This document shows positions 42,499-52,193 of a stretch of DNA of 64,000 bases, one piece after another. The first letter of the stretch is position 1. Each line of letters starts with the position of its first letter. The stretch is from CAWCUK01 sp963798775 (GTDB taxonomy: Bacteria > Bacteroidota > Ignavibacteria > Ignavibacteriales > Ignavibacteriaceae). The translations under genes were made by a program, and so were the position numbers. Where the stretch lies: contig CAWCUK010000001.1 of assembly GCA_963798775.1 (NCBI GenBank), positions 1,736,001 through 1,800,000 on the forward strand. Direction: 5' to 3'. The notes beneath the pieces are model-generated. The model worked only from the letters and a program-made list of their open reading frames with translations. It was not told the origin of the DNA and made no database searches.

Positions 42499-45400
42499 TT
42501 AGAAAATTAAAGGTATAGAGACTTTAAAAGTAGTCCCTTTACCGTTATTACTTTCAATGTTAATATTTCCGCTGTGAAGTTCGACCGATTTTTTTAAGAT
42601 TGAAAGTCCTAATCCGGTTCCTTGAATACCGACAAAATTTTGGCCCCTTACAAAAGGCTCAAAAATATTCTTCATATCTTTTTCGTTAATTCCAATACCT
42701 TCATCGGAAACTAAAAACTCAAGCCAACGGTTTTTCTGAGATATAACAAAATTAACCATGCCGCCTTCGGGTGAATATTTTACGGCGTTGGAAAGCATAT
42801 TCATCAATATATATTTTAGAAGTTTTTCGTCAAGTATATATTCATGCTGTTTTGCCAAATATTTAAATGTTAAAGTATGCTGATCTGATTTTATTGAATT
42901 TATATCATTTATTAATGGCTGGCAAAAGTCATATAAATTTAATACCGCCGGTTTAAAATCAATTCTTCCGGCTTCAGCTTTATTAAGCAGAAGTACATCA
43001 TTCAGCATCTCAGTTAAATTATGTACGGAATTAACAATTCGTTCAATATGCATTAAGTACTTTTCTTCTTCCCAGCTTCTGCCGTATTTTTCCAAAAGTT
43101 CCGCGGAAGACAGAAGCGCGGTTAACGGCGTACGAAATTCATGCGAAACCATAGAAACGAAACGTGATTTTAATTCGTTTAGTTCCTTTTCTTTCTCAAG
43201 TGCTTCTAAAACTTTTAGCTCAAGCTTTTTCCTTTTGGTAATATCTCTTCCGAAAATAACAACGCTTTCAATATTTCCTTTCAAATCATATTCCGGAATA
43301 GTAAGTAAATCCAGCCAAACTTCATTTTGAAATTCTAGTTCGCATCTTTGCTGCGATTTTGTTGAAAAAGTATTTTCTATTACCGATCTCCAACTTTTTA
43401 TTTGGTTAGAGGAGAAATTTAAATCAGCTAATTTTTTCCCGATAAAATTTTCAATTGATTGGCCGATAATTTTTTCAAAAATTGGATTGGCAAAAAGTAT
43501 TGTCAAATCTTTTGTAAATCTCACTATGGAATCATTCGTACTTCTTAATAATCGTCTATATTTCTGCTCCGACTGCTTCAACTCTAAAGCTCTATAATCA
43601 ACTAATTCTTCCAAATGATTTTTATACTTATTTAGTTCCAGCTCTGCTTTTTTTCTTTCGGTAATATCATGAGTAATTGCGTAAATAAGAATGTTTCCTT
43701 GAATATTTATAGGGCCGCAGTATATTTCCATATTTCGTATAGAATTATGTTTTGTCTTAACTTCAGTTTGAAACTGTGAGATTTCACCGGATTCAATTTG
43801 CTTTAACAGACGGTTTATATAGTCATGCGGGCCTGTATCAATCTCAAAAATATTATCCGTTTCTCCGTATAATTCTTTTGCCGCGTCATTCATATCCCAA
43901 ATTTTTCCGTTGGAAGGATTAATTAAAATAATAACAGCGGAATTATTTTTAAAAAGACTCCGGTACCTCAATTCGCTTTCTCTTAGGTGCATTTCAGTTT
44001 TCTTAAGCTCAGTTATATCTTGCTGTAACACCACAAAATTTTTAGTAGTTCCCTTTTTGTCTTTTATTGGGGAAATAATGGTAGAAATATATTTTATTTC
44101 ATTCTTTTCAAATCGTAACAGTTCTCCCTTCCAAACTTTATCATTTTTAACTGTATTTTCTATTTCTTTATAAAGCTTCGGATGATTATGTCGTTTTAAT
44201 GATTCCGCGTTTTTTCCCTTTAAATTTTCGACGGTTTCTCCGTTAAGCTCACAATATTTTAGATTTGCGTATTCAATAATACCGATAAGATCCAGAATTA
44301 GTACCGCAACCGGGCTCTGTTCAGTAGCGGCGTACAATTTTTGAAGTTCTTGTTCTGCTATTTTTCTTTCCGTAATATCTGTATTACTAGCGCGCCTGCC
44401 TCTCCATTTTCCATCATCGTTAAATACCGGCCTACAGCTGTGGCTAATCCATTTTATTTTGCCGTCTTTAGTTTTAATGCGAAATTCTATGTTTGCGTGA
44501 TAATCTTTAGAATTAAAATCCCGGTAATGCTCAGAAAGTAAATATTTATCTTCTTCCAAAATTATTTTGTAGGAAAGAAAAACATCATCAAAAAATTCTT
44601 GTAAACTGTAGCCGGTAATTTCTTTACAAGCGGGAGAAATATATTCGTACTTTTGATTTTCATTTATCCACGATTCCCAGTCCGAAGTATAATCCGCGAC
44701 CGTTTTATATTTTTCTCGACTTTCTTTTAATGCAATTTCCGAATTATGTTTATCCGTGAAATCTTCCAGCATTCTTACAAAATTTACCGGTCTCAGATTA
44801 TCATCTCTAACAACAGATACCGTAGCATAACTCCATTTTGTAGTTCCGTCTTTGCATAAATGTTTCTTTTCTTCAAAAAAATTATCTATTTGATTCGCGA
44901 AAATCCTCTCAAGATAATATTCTTCAGAAACCAAATAATCATTATGAACAAAATATTTATAAGATTTGCCTATCACCTCATCAATAGAATATCCCAGCAT
45001 TTTACAAAAGGCGTTATTCGCGTTTAAAATTATTCCTTTTTCATCCGTAAATAATTTGCCCGTTGATGAATTCTCAAAAATTGATCTGAATTTTTTTTCG
45101 CTTTGAATAAGAAGTTCTACGGCTCTATTCTCTTCCGTTACATCATGAATCATTACCAGGCGGGCTTTTTTCTTTTTGAATGTTAAATCGTGCGAGAGAA
45201 TTTCAACTTTTTTTATTTCATTAAACTTATCAGTATGATTCCAGTATCCGGTTCTTCTAACTTCACAGCCTGTAATTGTAACTTGTGCGGTTACCTCATC
45301 CCTTTCTTCTTCGGGATGAAGATCTAAAATCCGCATTTTTAAAAATTCAGCTTCCGAAAAACCATAATGATCAATCGCGGCGCGATTAACAGAAATAATT

Positions 45401-46002
45401 TTTAATGATGAAATCTCATAAATCATCATAGGCTGGGGATTTTTTTCGTATAGCTGCCTGTATCTTTTTTCCGATTCAAGCAGGGAAGCTTCTGTTTTTT
45501 TCCTTTCTGTAATATCGCTTAAAAGGCAATGTGTTCTTAAAAAATTGCCTTCGTTATCTCTTATTAGTAATCCGTTTATTGAAACAAAAAAACTTCTGCC
45601 GCTTTTTGAAATAAATTTTAATTCCACACCGTTTATAATACTCGCGTTAGTTGTATCGGGAAGATTTTTAAAATTTTCAGCTTCCGCAGCGGGATCAAAA
45701 AAATCTGTTATTTTACGACCGATTACTTCATCAAGATTATATTCAAAAAGCTTTAACCACACTTTATTAACTTTTAAAATAAATCCTTCGGCGTTAAGTG
45801 AATGATAAGCTATCACAGCATTTTCATAAAGAAAATTTATTTCGGCAAAAGTTTCGTTTGATTTTTCCGGAGCATTTTCACCGACAGCAATTTTATAAAA
45901 AAGTTGTTTATACTTTAGTTCAAGCGAATCATATTTTTCTTTTAATAAATCATATTCTTTTTGCAGCCCGGAAAGTTCAGTTTCAGTTTTAGTTGAAGGC
46001 AT
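42499..46002 (-). CDS. Large cytosolic sensor histidine kinase with seven PAS domains
   Basis: The 1167-aa protein starts with a short coiled coil and carries seven PAS/PAC units (beginning near residues 50, 180, 300, 430, 555, 680 and 820), each with PAC endings such as DITERKKTE. HisKA follows near 935 (FVSMVSHEFRTPLTALLS) and then the ATPase domain (NMLSNAVKYSPEGG, DEGIGI, GTGLGLSILKKSV). No membrane helix or periplasmic domain is present. Multiple PAS domains suggest integration of several redox or ligand inputs. Its partner is the LytTR regulator immediately downstream. Confidence 0.93.
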   Translation of the reverse strand: MPSTKTETELSGLQKEYDLLKEKYDSLELKYKQLFYKIAVGENAPEKSNETFAEINFLYENAVIAYHSLNAEGFILKVNKVWLKLFEYNLDEVIGRKITDFFDPAAEAENFKNLPDTTNASIINGVELKFISKSGRSFFVSINGLLIRDNEGNFLRTHCLLSDITERKKTEASLLESEKRYRQLYEKNPQPMMIYEISSLKIISVNRAAIDHYGFSEAEFLKMRILDLHPEEERDEVTAQVTITGCEVRRTGYWNHTDKFNEIKKVEILSHDLTFKKKKARLVMIHDVTEENRAVELLIQSEKKFRSIFENSSTGKLFTDEKGIILNANNAFCKMLGYSIDEVIGKSYKYFVHNDYLVSEEYYLERIFANQIDNFFEEKKHLCKDGTTKWSYATVSVVRDDNLRPVNFVRMLEDFTDKHNSEIALKESREKYKTVADYTSDWESWINENQKYEYISPACKEITGYSLQEFFDDVFLSYKIILEEDKYLLSEHYRDFNSKDYHANIEFRIKTKDGKIKWISHSCRPVFNDDGKWRGRRASNTDITERKIAEQELQKLYAATEQSPVAVLILDLIGIIEYANLKYCELNGETVENLKGKNAESLKRHNHPKLYKEIENTVKNDKVWKGELLRFEKNEIKYISTIISPIKDKKGTTKNFVVLQQDITELKKTEMHLRESELRYRSLFKNNSAVIILINPSNGKIWDMNDAAKELYGETDNIFEIDTGPHDYINRLLKQIESGEISQFQTEVKTKHNSIRNMEIYCGPINIQGNILIYAITHDITERKKAELELNKYKNHLEELVDYRALELKQSEQKYRRLLRSTNDSIVRFTKDLTILFANPIFEKIIGQSIENFIGKKLADLNFSSNQIKSWRSVIENTFSTKSQQRCELEFQNEVWLDLLTIPEYDLKGNIESVVIFGRDITKRKKLELKVLEALEKEKELNELKSRFVSMVSHEFRTPLTALLSSAELLEKYGRSWEEEKYLMHIERIVNSVHNLTEMLNDVLLLNKAEAGRIDFKPAVLNLYDFCQPLINDINSIKSDQHTLTFKYLAKQHEYILDEKLLKYILMNMLSNAVKYSPEGGMVNFVISQKNRWLEFLVSDEGIGINEKDMKNIFEPFVRGQNFVGIQGTGLGLSILKKSVELHSGNINIESNNGKGTTFKVSIPLIF

Positions 46003-46085
46003 AATTTCCCCATTCGAACAATTAGCATTTGTTATTATTTACAATAATAATTGGTATCTCTTTTAATTTCAATTTTTTAAAAAAA

Positions 46086-47453
46086 TTAAGCTGTTTCTCC
46101 GCTTACTGCCACGGCGCCGTTAAAATCATCTTTATCTTTTTTATCAAAAATTTTTTTATAAATAACCAGCGCTACAGCCGCGGTAAAACCTATCGCGGCA
46201 AAATAATACCATATATAATGCGCGTGTTCATAAGCCAACGGAAGCTGTTCCGGGGAAAGTGTAGCAGGATCTGGAGCGTACGCGGTTAGTAAATATCCTG
46301 AAATACTGAAGCCGAGAATAGAAGATAAAAATGAATGAAGATGACTAAAACCTAAATATAAACCTTCTTCTCCTTTCGGTGCTTGAAGAGAAAAATACTC
46401 AAGATAACGGGGAGAGATAAAACATTCGGCTAAACCTTGAACAATAATTCCGGCAATCATCATAACTGTAATAGGATGCGCGGAGAAAAATCCAAAGAAA
46501 GAAACAGAATTCCCCGTATATGATTGAAGCAGAGGACTTGAAGCCATTAATAAAGCGGAAACCGGCATAAGAAACATTCCCACAGTCATTGAAGAAACCG
46601 CTTTAACTTTTTTCATCATGCTTGTAATAAACACAACGGAAATCATTACTACAAAAGGATTAACATTTGCAATCCATTCCGGGGAAGCGTGTTCGCCTAC
46701 AGTACGTAAAACATATTTTGGCATTGTAGCGTATAACTGATGCTGTATGATCCAAAATCCTGTAACAATAAAAATTAAAACTAAAAGACGAGTATTAGAA
46801 ACAACCTTTATCAAACCGTGCCAAGCGGCTTTAAACGATTTACCTTCACCGTCAATATTTACGGCTTTATAAAAAAAGTAAACAGTTACAAGCGCTATAA
46901 AAGTCATTACGGCCGCATAAAAATTAATTGAAGTTAATCCCCATTGCAGTCTTAAAGGATAAGCAAAAGTTTTCCCGAGGAAGGCGCCGACATTTACTAT
47001 ACCGTAAAAAATTGAAAATCCCCTGGCTCTTGAAGATTCATCGGTTGTTTTTGCAACTGTTCCGGTAATAATAGATTTAATAAAAGAACCTCCGAACATC
47101 AGAACAAATAACGCGGGTACAACCACAATTTTATAAGGCAGGGCTCCTAATGTAAAATAACCAATGGTAAGCAGAGTAAAGGCTAAAATTACGGCTTTTC
47201 TGAAACCGATTTTATCGGCGAAAGCTCCGGTAAAAGGAGGAAGAAAATATAAACCGCCGGCAAAAACACCTCCAATCCATCCCGCGTCAATATCGCTGAA
47301 TCCGACTACACGAGAAAGATAAAGAGTGATAGAGATAAAAACAGCATAGTATGCCGCTCTTTCAAAAAGTTCAACCAAATTTGCGGTCCAGAAAGCGGCG
47401 GGATATTTTACTTTTACAGATTTATTAGCTCTGCTTGGTTTTATGAAAGGCAT
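46086..47453 (-). CDS. MFS transporter, peptide-transporter-like
   Basis: This 455-aa protein has 12-14 hydrophobic helices. The first helix region (FWTANLVELFERAAYYAVF) with the E-x-x-E-R-x-x-Y-Y motif is the hallmark of POT/PTR peptide transporters, followed by GAFADKIGFRKAV (MFS motif A). The rest is less typical, so the substrate is not certain. No adjacent peptidase gene. Transport is probably proton coupled. Confidence 0.8.
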   Translation of the reverse strand: MPFIKPSRANKSVKVKYPAAFWTANLVELFERAAYYAVFISITLYLSRVVGFSDIDAGWIGGVFAGGLYFLPPFTGAFADKIGFRKAVILAFTLLTIGYFTLGALPYKIVVVPALFVLMFGGSFIKSIITGTVAKTTDESSRARGFSIFYGIVNVGAFLGKTFAYPLRLQWGLTSINFYAAVMTFIALVTVYFFYKAVNIDGEGKSFKAAWHGLIKVVSNTRLLVLIFIVTGFWIIQHQLYATMPKYVLRTVGEHASPEWIANVNPFVVMISVVFITSMMKKVKAVSSMTVGMFLMPVSALLMASSPLLQSYTGNSVSFFGFFSAHPITVMMIAGIIVQGLAECFISPRYLEYFSLQAPKGEEGLYLGFSHLHSFLSSILGFSISGYLLTAYAPDPATLSPEQLPLAYEHAHYIWYYFAAIGFTAAVALVIYKKIFDKKDKDDFNGAVAVSGETA

Positions 47454-47549
47454 AATTATTCCGTTTAAAATTATTTTCGAAAAATTTTCCTCAAAATATA
47501 ATCATTCCGCAAAAATTATATCGAAAATAATTTTTGAAAGAAAGAAAAT

Positions 47550-48329
47550 TTACGCCGCGCTTTTTTTCTTCTGCTTAATGCTTTTCTTTAAAAGATCCAT
47601 CATATCAATAACATTAGAAGGCTGCGGTGCTTTTCCTTTAGCTTTTGGTTTTTTGCCTTTGGCTTTAGCTTCTATTATTCTTTTTAAATCTTCAATATAC
47701 GTATCGCTGTATTCATCAGGTTTAAATTTACTTGTAGATTGATCGATTAAAGAGATTGCCATATCTAATTCTTTTGATTTTACAATTTTAGATTCGGGTA
47801 AATTTAATTCCCCGGTATCCCTTATTTCATCATGATATCGCAGCTGATTCAAAAGAATTAAATTTCCATATGGTTTAATAACCGCGATATGTTCTCTACT
47901 TCGCATAACAAAACTTGCTATTCCCACTTTTTTAGATTTCTTTAGTGCCTCGCGAAGCAGCGCGTAAGGTTTTTCTCCTTGTTTATCCGGTTCCAAATAA
48001 TAAGGTTTTTCATAAAAAATAGTATCCACTTCATCTTCTTTAACAAAATCCATAATATCTATAGTTTTAGATTTTTCAACATTTGCTTTTTCAAAATCAT
48101 CTTTTGTAAGGATAACATAATCACCTTCTTTATATTTATAACCTTTAACAATATCTTCATAAGGAACTTCCGAACCATCGGAACGGCAGACTTTTTTATA
48201 TGAAATAGGGCATAAATCTTCCTGCCTAAGCATATCCAAATCTAATGAATGGTTTTGCGAACCGCTGTAAAGTTTTATAGGAATTGTTACCAAACCAAAA
48301 CTTATTGCTCCAGACCAAATTGATCGCAT
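47550..48329 (-). CDS. ku: Ku protein of bacterial non-homologous end joining
   Basis: This 259-aa protein has the Ku core: MRSIWSGAISFGLVTIPIKLYS at the N-terminus, a region with YKKVCRSDGSEVPYEDIVKGY, YYLEPDKQGEKPYALLREAL, and RSREHIAVIKPYGNLILL in the beta-barrel. The C-terminal tail is Lys-rich (KAKGKKPKAKGKAP), a DNA-affinity extension common in bacterial Ku. It binds broken ends and recruits LigD, encoded at 30667-33185 on the same strand. Confidence 0.96.
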   Translation of the reverse strand: MRSIWSGAISFGLVTIPIKLYSGSQNHSLDLDMLRQEDLCPISYKKVCRSDGSEVPYEDIVKGYKYKEGDYVILTKDDFEKANVEKSKTIDIMDFVKEDEVDTIFYEKPYYLEPDKQGEKPYALLREALKKSKKVGIASFVMRSREHIAVIKPYGNLILLNQLRYHDEIRDTGELNLPESKIVKSKELDMAISLIDQSTSKFKPDEYSDTYIEDLKRIIEAKAKGKKPKAKGKAPQPSNVIDMMDLLKKSIKQKKKSAA

Positions 48330-48466
48330 AAAGCCGTCTCCTTTCTTGTTGAAGATATTTTAATCTTTAGGCGGCATATTTCAAATAACCTATATCAACC
48401 CGGTAAAAAAGTAAATATTTATTAAAAGGGAATTATTAATTTGTCGAAGATTAAATATTCCTTACC

Positions 48467-48474
48467 TATATTTG
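48467..48474 (+). promoter_or_regulatory. Candidate -7 element TATATTTG
   Basis: TAnnTTTG match 47 nt before the lipoprotein start at 48514; a TTG lies 23 nt upstream, slightly wide of the usual spacing. Confidence 0.35.
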
Positions 48475-48513
48475 TAACGGAAAAGAAATAATATTTTTTT
48501 ATGGGAGATATAA

Positions 48514-49248
48514 ATGAAAAGGTCACTTTTAGCGCTGTTTGTTCTTATGGTTTTGGGATTAACAGCCTGCAATAAAAATGAAGAACCAAAGCAAGAAGCT
48601 GCCTCAGATAATTCAGCACATCAAATTGTTGCCGGACAGCATAAAGTAGAAGTTATTGAATGTATTGACGCTTCTAATTATTCCTATCTTCATGTATCGG
48701 AAAACGGAAAAGATTATTGGATGGCCGTACCTCAAATGAAAGTTGAAAAAGGTCAAACTTTGTACTATTCACAAAGTATGGAAATGAAAGATTTTCACAG
48801 TAAGGCATTAGATAAAACTTTCGATTCTATATTATTTGTTCAGGATGTTTCGTCCCAAAATCCGGGCGCGCAAGTTCAAGCTTCCGGGCAGCCAATGGGA
48901 ACTCCTTCTGTCGCAAAGGAAAATGTTTCTATTTCACCTTTAAAAGACGGAAAAACCGTTGCTGATATTTATACAGATAAATCTGATCTAAAAGGGAAAA
49001 GTGTAAAAATTAGAGGTAAAGTAGTTAAATATAATCCCGCGATTATGAGCCGTAACTGGATTCATATACAAGACGGTACCGGTTCCGGCAATGATTATGA
49101 TTTGATGGTTACAAGCACTGATGAAGCGGAAGTAGGACAAATTGTTGTAGTAGAAGGAACAGTTGAAGTAAATAAAGATTTCGGATACGGATATTATTAT
49201 CCTGTACTTTTAGAAAACGCTTCTGTTAAAGTTCAGAAAAACATGTAA
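48514..49248 (+). CDS. Lipoprotein with C-terminal OB-fold domain
   Basis: This 244-aa protein has a lipoprotein signal (LGLTACNKN, Cys about residue 19). Residues 40-115 form a beta-rich domain (HKVEVIECIDASNYSYLHVS, DYWMAVPQMKVEKGQTLYY). After a linker, residues 145-244 form an OB-fold of the nucleic-acid-binding type (GKTVADIYTDKSDLKGKSVK, IRGKVVKYNPAIMSRNWIHI, GQIVVVEGTVEVNKDFGYG). Exported OB folds of this sort occur as DNA-binding or structural lipoproteins; the ligand is unknown. Strong AUG context GGGAGAT. A terminator follows. Confidence 0.75.
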   Translation: MKRSLLALFVLMVLGLTACNKNEEPKQEAASDNSAHQIVAGQHKVEVIECIDASNYSYLHVSENGKDYWMAVPQMKVEKGQTLYYSQSMEMKDFHSKALDKTFDSILFVQDVSSQNPGAQVQASGQPMGTPSVAKENVSISPLKDGKTVADIYTDKSDLKGKSVKIRGKVVKYNPAIMSRNWIHIQDGTGSGNDYDLMVTSTDEAEVGQIVVVEGTVEVNKDFGYGYYYPVLLENASVKVQKNM

Positions 49249-49274
49249 TAATTTATAAAATATTTCTTGTTTTT

Positions 49275-49308
49275 AAGCCGTCTCATTTTTTTTGAAACGG
49301 CTTTTTTA
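49275..49308 (+). terminator. Rho-independent terminator
   Basis: AAGCCGT (49275-49281) pairs with ACGGCTT (49297-49303), followed by a T-tract. It ends the lipoprotein gene; the A-rich left side may let it serve the minus-strand ppc gene too. Confidence 0.75.
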
Positions 49309-49337
49309 TTTAGTTAAATAGGATGAATAAAGTATTA

Positions 49338-52115
49338 TCAGCCTGTATTTCTAACACCCCCGGCAATACCGTTTATAGTTGATCGAAGCAGCGCCAATAA
49401 ATTATCTTTTTTAGATTTTGAAAGATTTTTATTCCTAAACTGTTTTATAAATTTTACCTGGACAAAACTTATCGGATCAATGTAAGGATTTCTCAAAAGC
49501 AGAGTTCTTTGCAGAGATTTATCCGCGTCGAGCAAGTTTTGTTCTCCGGAAATTTTTAATAACGTTTCCGTAGAAAGCTCGTATTCATTATTTATCATAC
49601 TAAAAATTTCTTCCATCTCTTTATTGTTTGAGCAGAGTGAAAGATATTCTTTACCTATTATCATATCGGTTTTTACAATAACCATTTCTATATTATCTAC
49701 AAGAACACGAAAAAAATCCCATTCATTATACATCTCTTTAATTTCTTCCCAGGTAGTTTTGCCGGTTTTAACCGATTGATTTAACGCGTACCCGAAACCG
49801 TACCAGCCGGAAATTGTCTGCCGGTTTTGTGTCCAAGAAAAAACCCAGGGAATAGCTCTCAGTGAACGAATGTCATTCCCTTTTTTTCTCGAAGAAGGAC
49901 GCGAACCGATTTCTATTTGTTCAATAATATCAATAGGTGTAGCTGTTCTAAAATATTCGAAGAAGGAAGGATGATTGACTAATTCCCTGTAGAAATCAAA
50001 AGCGTTTTGTGAGATATCTTCGAAAATTTTATTGTATTTATCAAATTTATCTTCCTCTTTTTTCAGGTAAGATTTTGCGGTTGTTATAATTACCGCGGAT
50101 GTCATTATCTCCAAACTGCGGATTGCTATTTCCGGGATTAAATATTTTGATGAAATCATTTCACCCTGTTCGGTTATTTTAATCTTTCCTTCAATAGTAT
50201 CTTTCGGTTGAGCTAATATTGATTGATTTACCGGACCGCCTCCTCTGGAAACACTTCCGCCTCTGCCGTGAAATAATATCAATTCAGTTTTATTATCATC
50301 ACATAATTTCTTTAAGTTTTTCTGAGCTTTATAAAGTTCATAATTTGATGTTACGATTCCGCCGTCTTTATTGCTGTCAGAATATCCTATCATTATTTTC
50401 TGAACTTTATTCCGAAGCCTTAAATGTTCCGAATAAGCTTTATTAATAAAAAGCTCCCGCATAACTTCATCAGATTTTCTTAAATCCTCAATGGTCTCAA
50501 AAAGGGGAAGAATATCAAAAGAAGATTTTACGGCTTTTCCTTTATGCAGACTAACAACTCCGGCTTCTTTAGCTAATAAAAGCGCGGTTAGCACATCGCT
50601 TACATTTGAACAATTGCTGATTATGTAATCATTGCAAGCGTCGGGAGAAATATTATTTTTTGCCCAGTCAATTAAAGATAATTCATTAAGTACTTGCCGC
50701 GTTAATTGGTTTAAATTACTGAATGTATTTTTAAGCGGGCGGGCGCTTAAAATTTCTTTTGTAAGAATTTCAATTTTTTCTTCTTCTTTGAGAGCATCAA
50801 AATTATTACAGACTTCAGAATATTTAAAAATATCTTTTACCGCCGCTGTAAGCAGCGAGGCGTTTTGTCTGATATCCAGCGCTACCATTCTGAAACCGAA
50901 TGATTTAACCTTATATATTAATGGAAGAATTTCCGCGTCGGCAATTATCTTCCCTTTATTTTCGTACAAGGAATCATACATCAATTGAAGTTCATCGATA
51001 AATTCATCGGGAGAATTATACTTCAGCGGATCGTCATCAATTGTATATTGCAGTTTCCTAGAAATCAAAAATAATTTAGTCCTATATGTCTCGGAAGGAT
51101 CGCGAAGAATTCCGTCAGTTTTGCCTACTCCTAATTGGTCGCGATCTTTTTTTACCGATTTCTCAAGCTTTTTAGAGGGCTGAATAATATTAGCCGAAGT
51201 GCTGAGAGAAGTATAAAGTTTATCCAAATCCCTCATATATAAAGTTAGAATTTGTCTTTTATTATTTGTTAAAGTTTCCTTTGTAATATCTACCGTAACA
51301 AAAGGATGCCCGTCTCTGTCACCGCCCATCCAAGAACCGAATTCTATTAATGAAGGTGATTTTTCAATAGCAAAAGTTTTTCCGAGTTCTAAATTCAGCA
51401 TTAAATAAAATTGCGGAATTACATCATAAAGTACATCTTTAAAGAAAAACGTTCCCCGTTGAATTTCGTCTTGCACAGTAACTTTATGAAAACGTATTTC
51501 ATTAGACTGCCAGATTAAGGTAATTTCTTTTTGAAGCTGAAGTTTTACTTCTTCTTCCTCTTTTTCTGTTAATTTTGAAAGTTCCCTAAAAAGCAGAAGC
51601 TGACTTATCTTTAAAATTTTTCTTAATATAGTCTGCCTTGTAGCCTCGGTTGGATGCGCGGTAAAAACAGGTGTTATTCGAATCGAATTTAAAATTTTCT
51701 GAACTTCCTTTTTAGAAAGTTTCTCCTTTTTCAATCCAGCTAACGCTTCCGCGAAAGCACCCTGCTGCTGAAAATTTTTCCCTTCCTGATAACTGGCTCT
51801 TTGTATTCTTATTCTGTTAATTTCATCGGCGGCGTTTACAAGAATAAAATAAATAGAAAACGCCCTAACAACTTTATGAGCGTCGTCAATGGAAAGCGAA
51901 TCAATTTCCTCAATAATTTTATCTCTTATTTTACCGCTGTAGTTAGTGCGTAATTCTTTAGTAAGCGCACGTAATTTTTCCACTGTTTCAAATAACTTTT
52001 CCCCTTCTTGTTCCTTTAAGATATTTCCAAGAAAAATTCCCAGTTCGCGAATATCTTGTTTTAGCGGTGCGTCTTTTTCTGTTTCTTCAAGAAGATCTAA
52101 GGGCCTTTTATTCAT
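49338..52115 (-). CDS. ppc: Phosphoenolpyruvate carboxylase
   Basis: This 925-aa enzyme carboxylates PEP to oxaloacetate. Catalytic motifs are all present: FTAHPTEATRQTILRK (catalytic His, about residue 155), GSWMGGDRDGHPFVT (PEP and metal region), MIGYSDSNKDGG, FHGRGGSVSRGGGP (mobile loop) and the C-terminal RNTG. Length matches bacterial PEPC. It replenishes the TCA cycle. There is no phosphorylation motif at the N-terminus as in plant enzymes. Encoded alone. Confidence 0.97.
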   Translation of the reverse strand: MNKRPLDLLEETEKDAPLKQDIRELGIFLGNILKEQEGEKLFETVEKLRALTKELRTNYSGKIRDKIIEEIDSLSIDDAHKVVRAFSIYFILVNAADEINRIRIQRASYQEGKNFQQQGAFAEALAGLKKEKLSKKEVQKILNSIRITPVFTAHPTEATRQTILRKILKISQLLLFRELSKLTEKEEEEVKLQLQKEITLIWQSNEIRFHKVTVQDEIQRGTFFFKDVLYDVIPQFYLMLNLELGKTFAIEKSPSLIEFGSWMGGDRDGHPFVTVDITKETLTNNKRQILTLYMRDLDKLYTSLSTSANIIQPSKKLEKSVKKDRDQLGVGKTDGILRDPSETYRTKLFLISRKLQYTIDDDPLKYNSPDEFIDELQLMYDSLYENKGKIIADAEILPLIYKVKSFGFRMVALDIRQNASLLTAAVKDIFKYSEVCNNFDALKEEEKIEILTKEILSARPLKNTFSNLNQLTRQVLNELSLIDWAKNNISPDACNDYIISNCSNVSDVLTALLLAKEAGVVSLHKGKAVKSSFDILPLFETIEDLRKSDEVMRELFINKAYSEHLRLRNKVQKIMIGYSDSNKDGGIVTSNYELYKAQKNLKKLCDDNKTELILFHGRGGSVSRGGGPVNQSILAQPKDTIEGKIKITEQGEMISSKYLIPEIAIRSLEIMTSAVIITTAKSYLKKEEDKFDKYNKIFEDISQNAFDFYRELVNHPSFFEYFRTATPIDIIEQIEIGSRPSSRKKGNDIRSLRAIPWVFSWTQNRQTISGWYGFGYALNQSVKTGKTTWEEIKEMYNEWDFFRVLVDNIEMVIVKTDMIIGKEYLSLCSNNKEMEEIFSMINNEYELSTETLLKISGEQNLLDADKSLQRTLLLRNPYIDPISFVQVKFIKQFRNKNLSKSKKDNLLALLRSTINGIAGGVRNTG

Positions 52116-52193
52116 TTTTATACATTTCCCGGATTGTTTTGAATTTCATCTAAAATACTAAAAAAATTATTGGCGAAAAGTGCTCTCATTTAT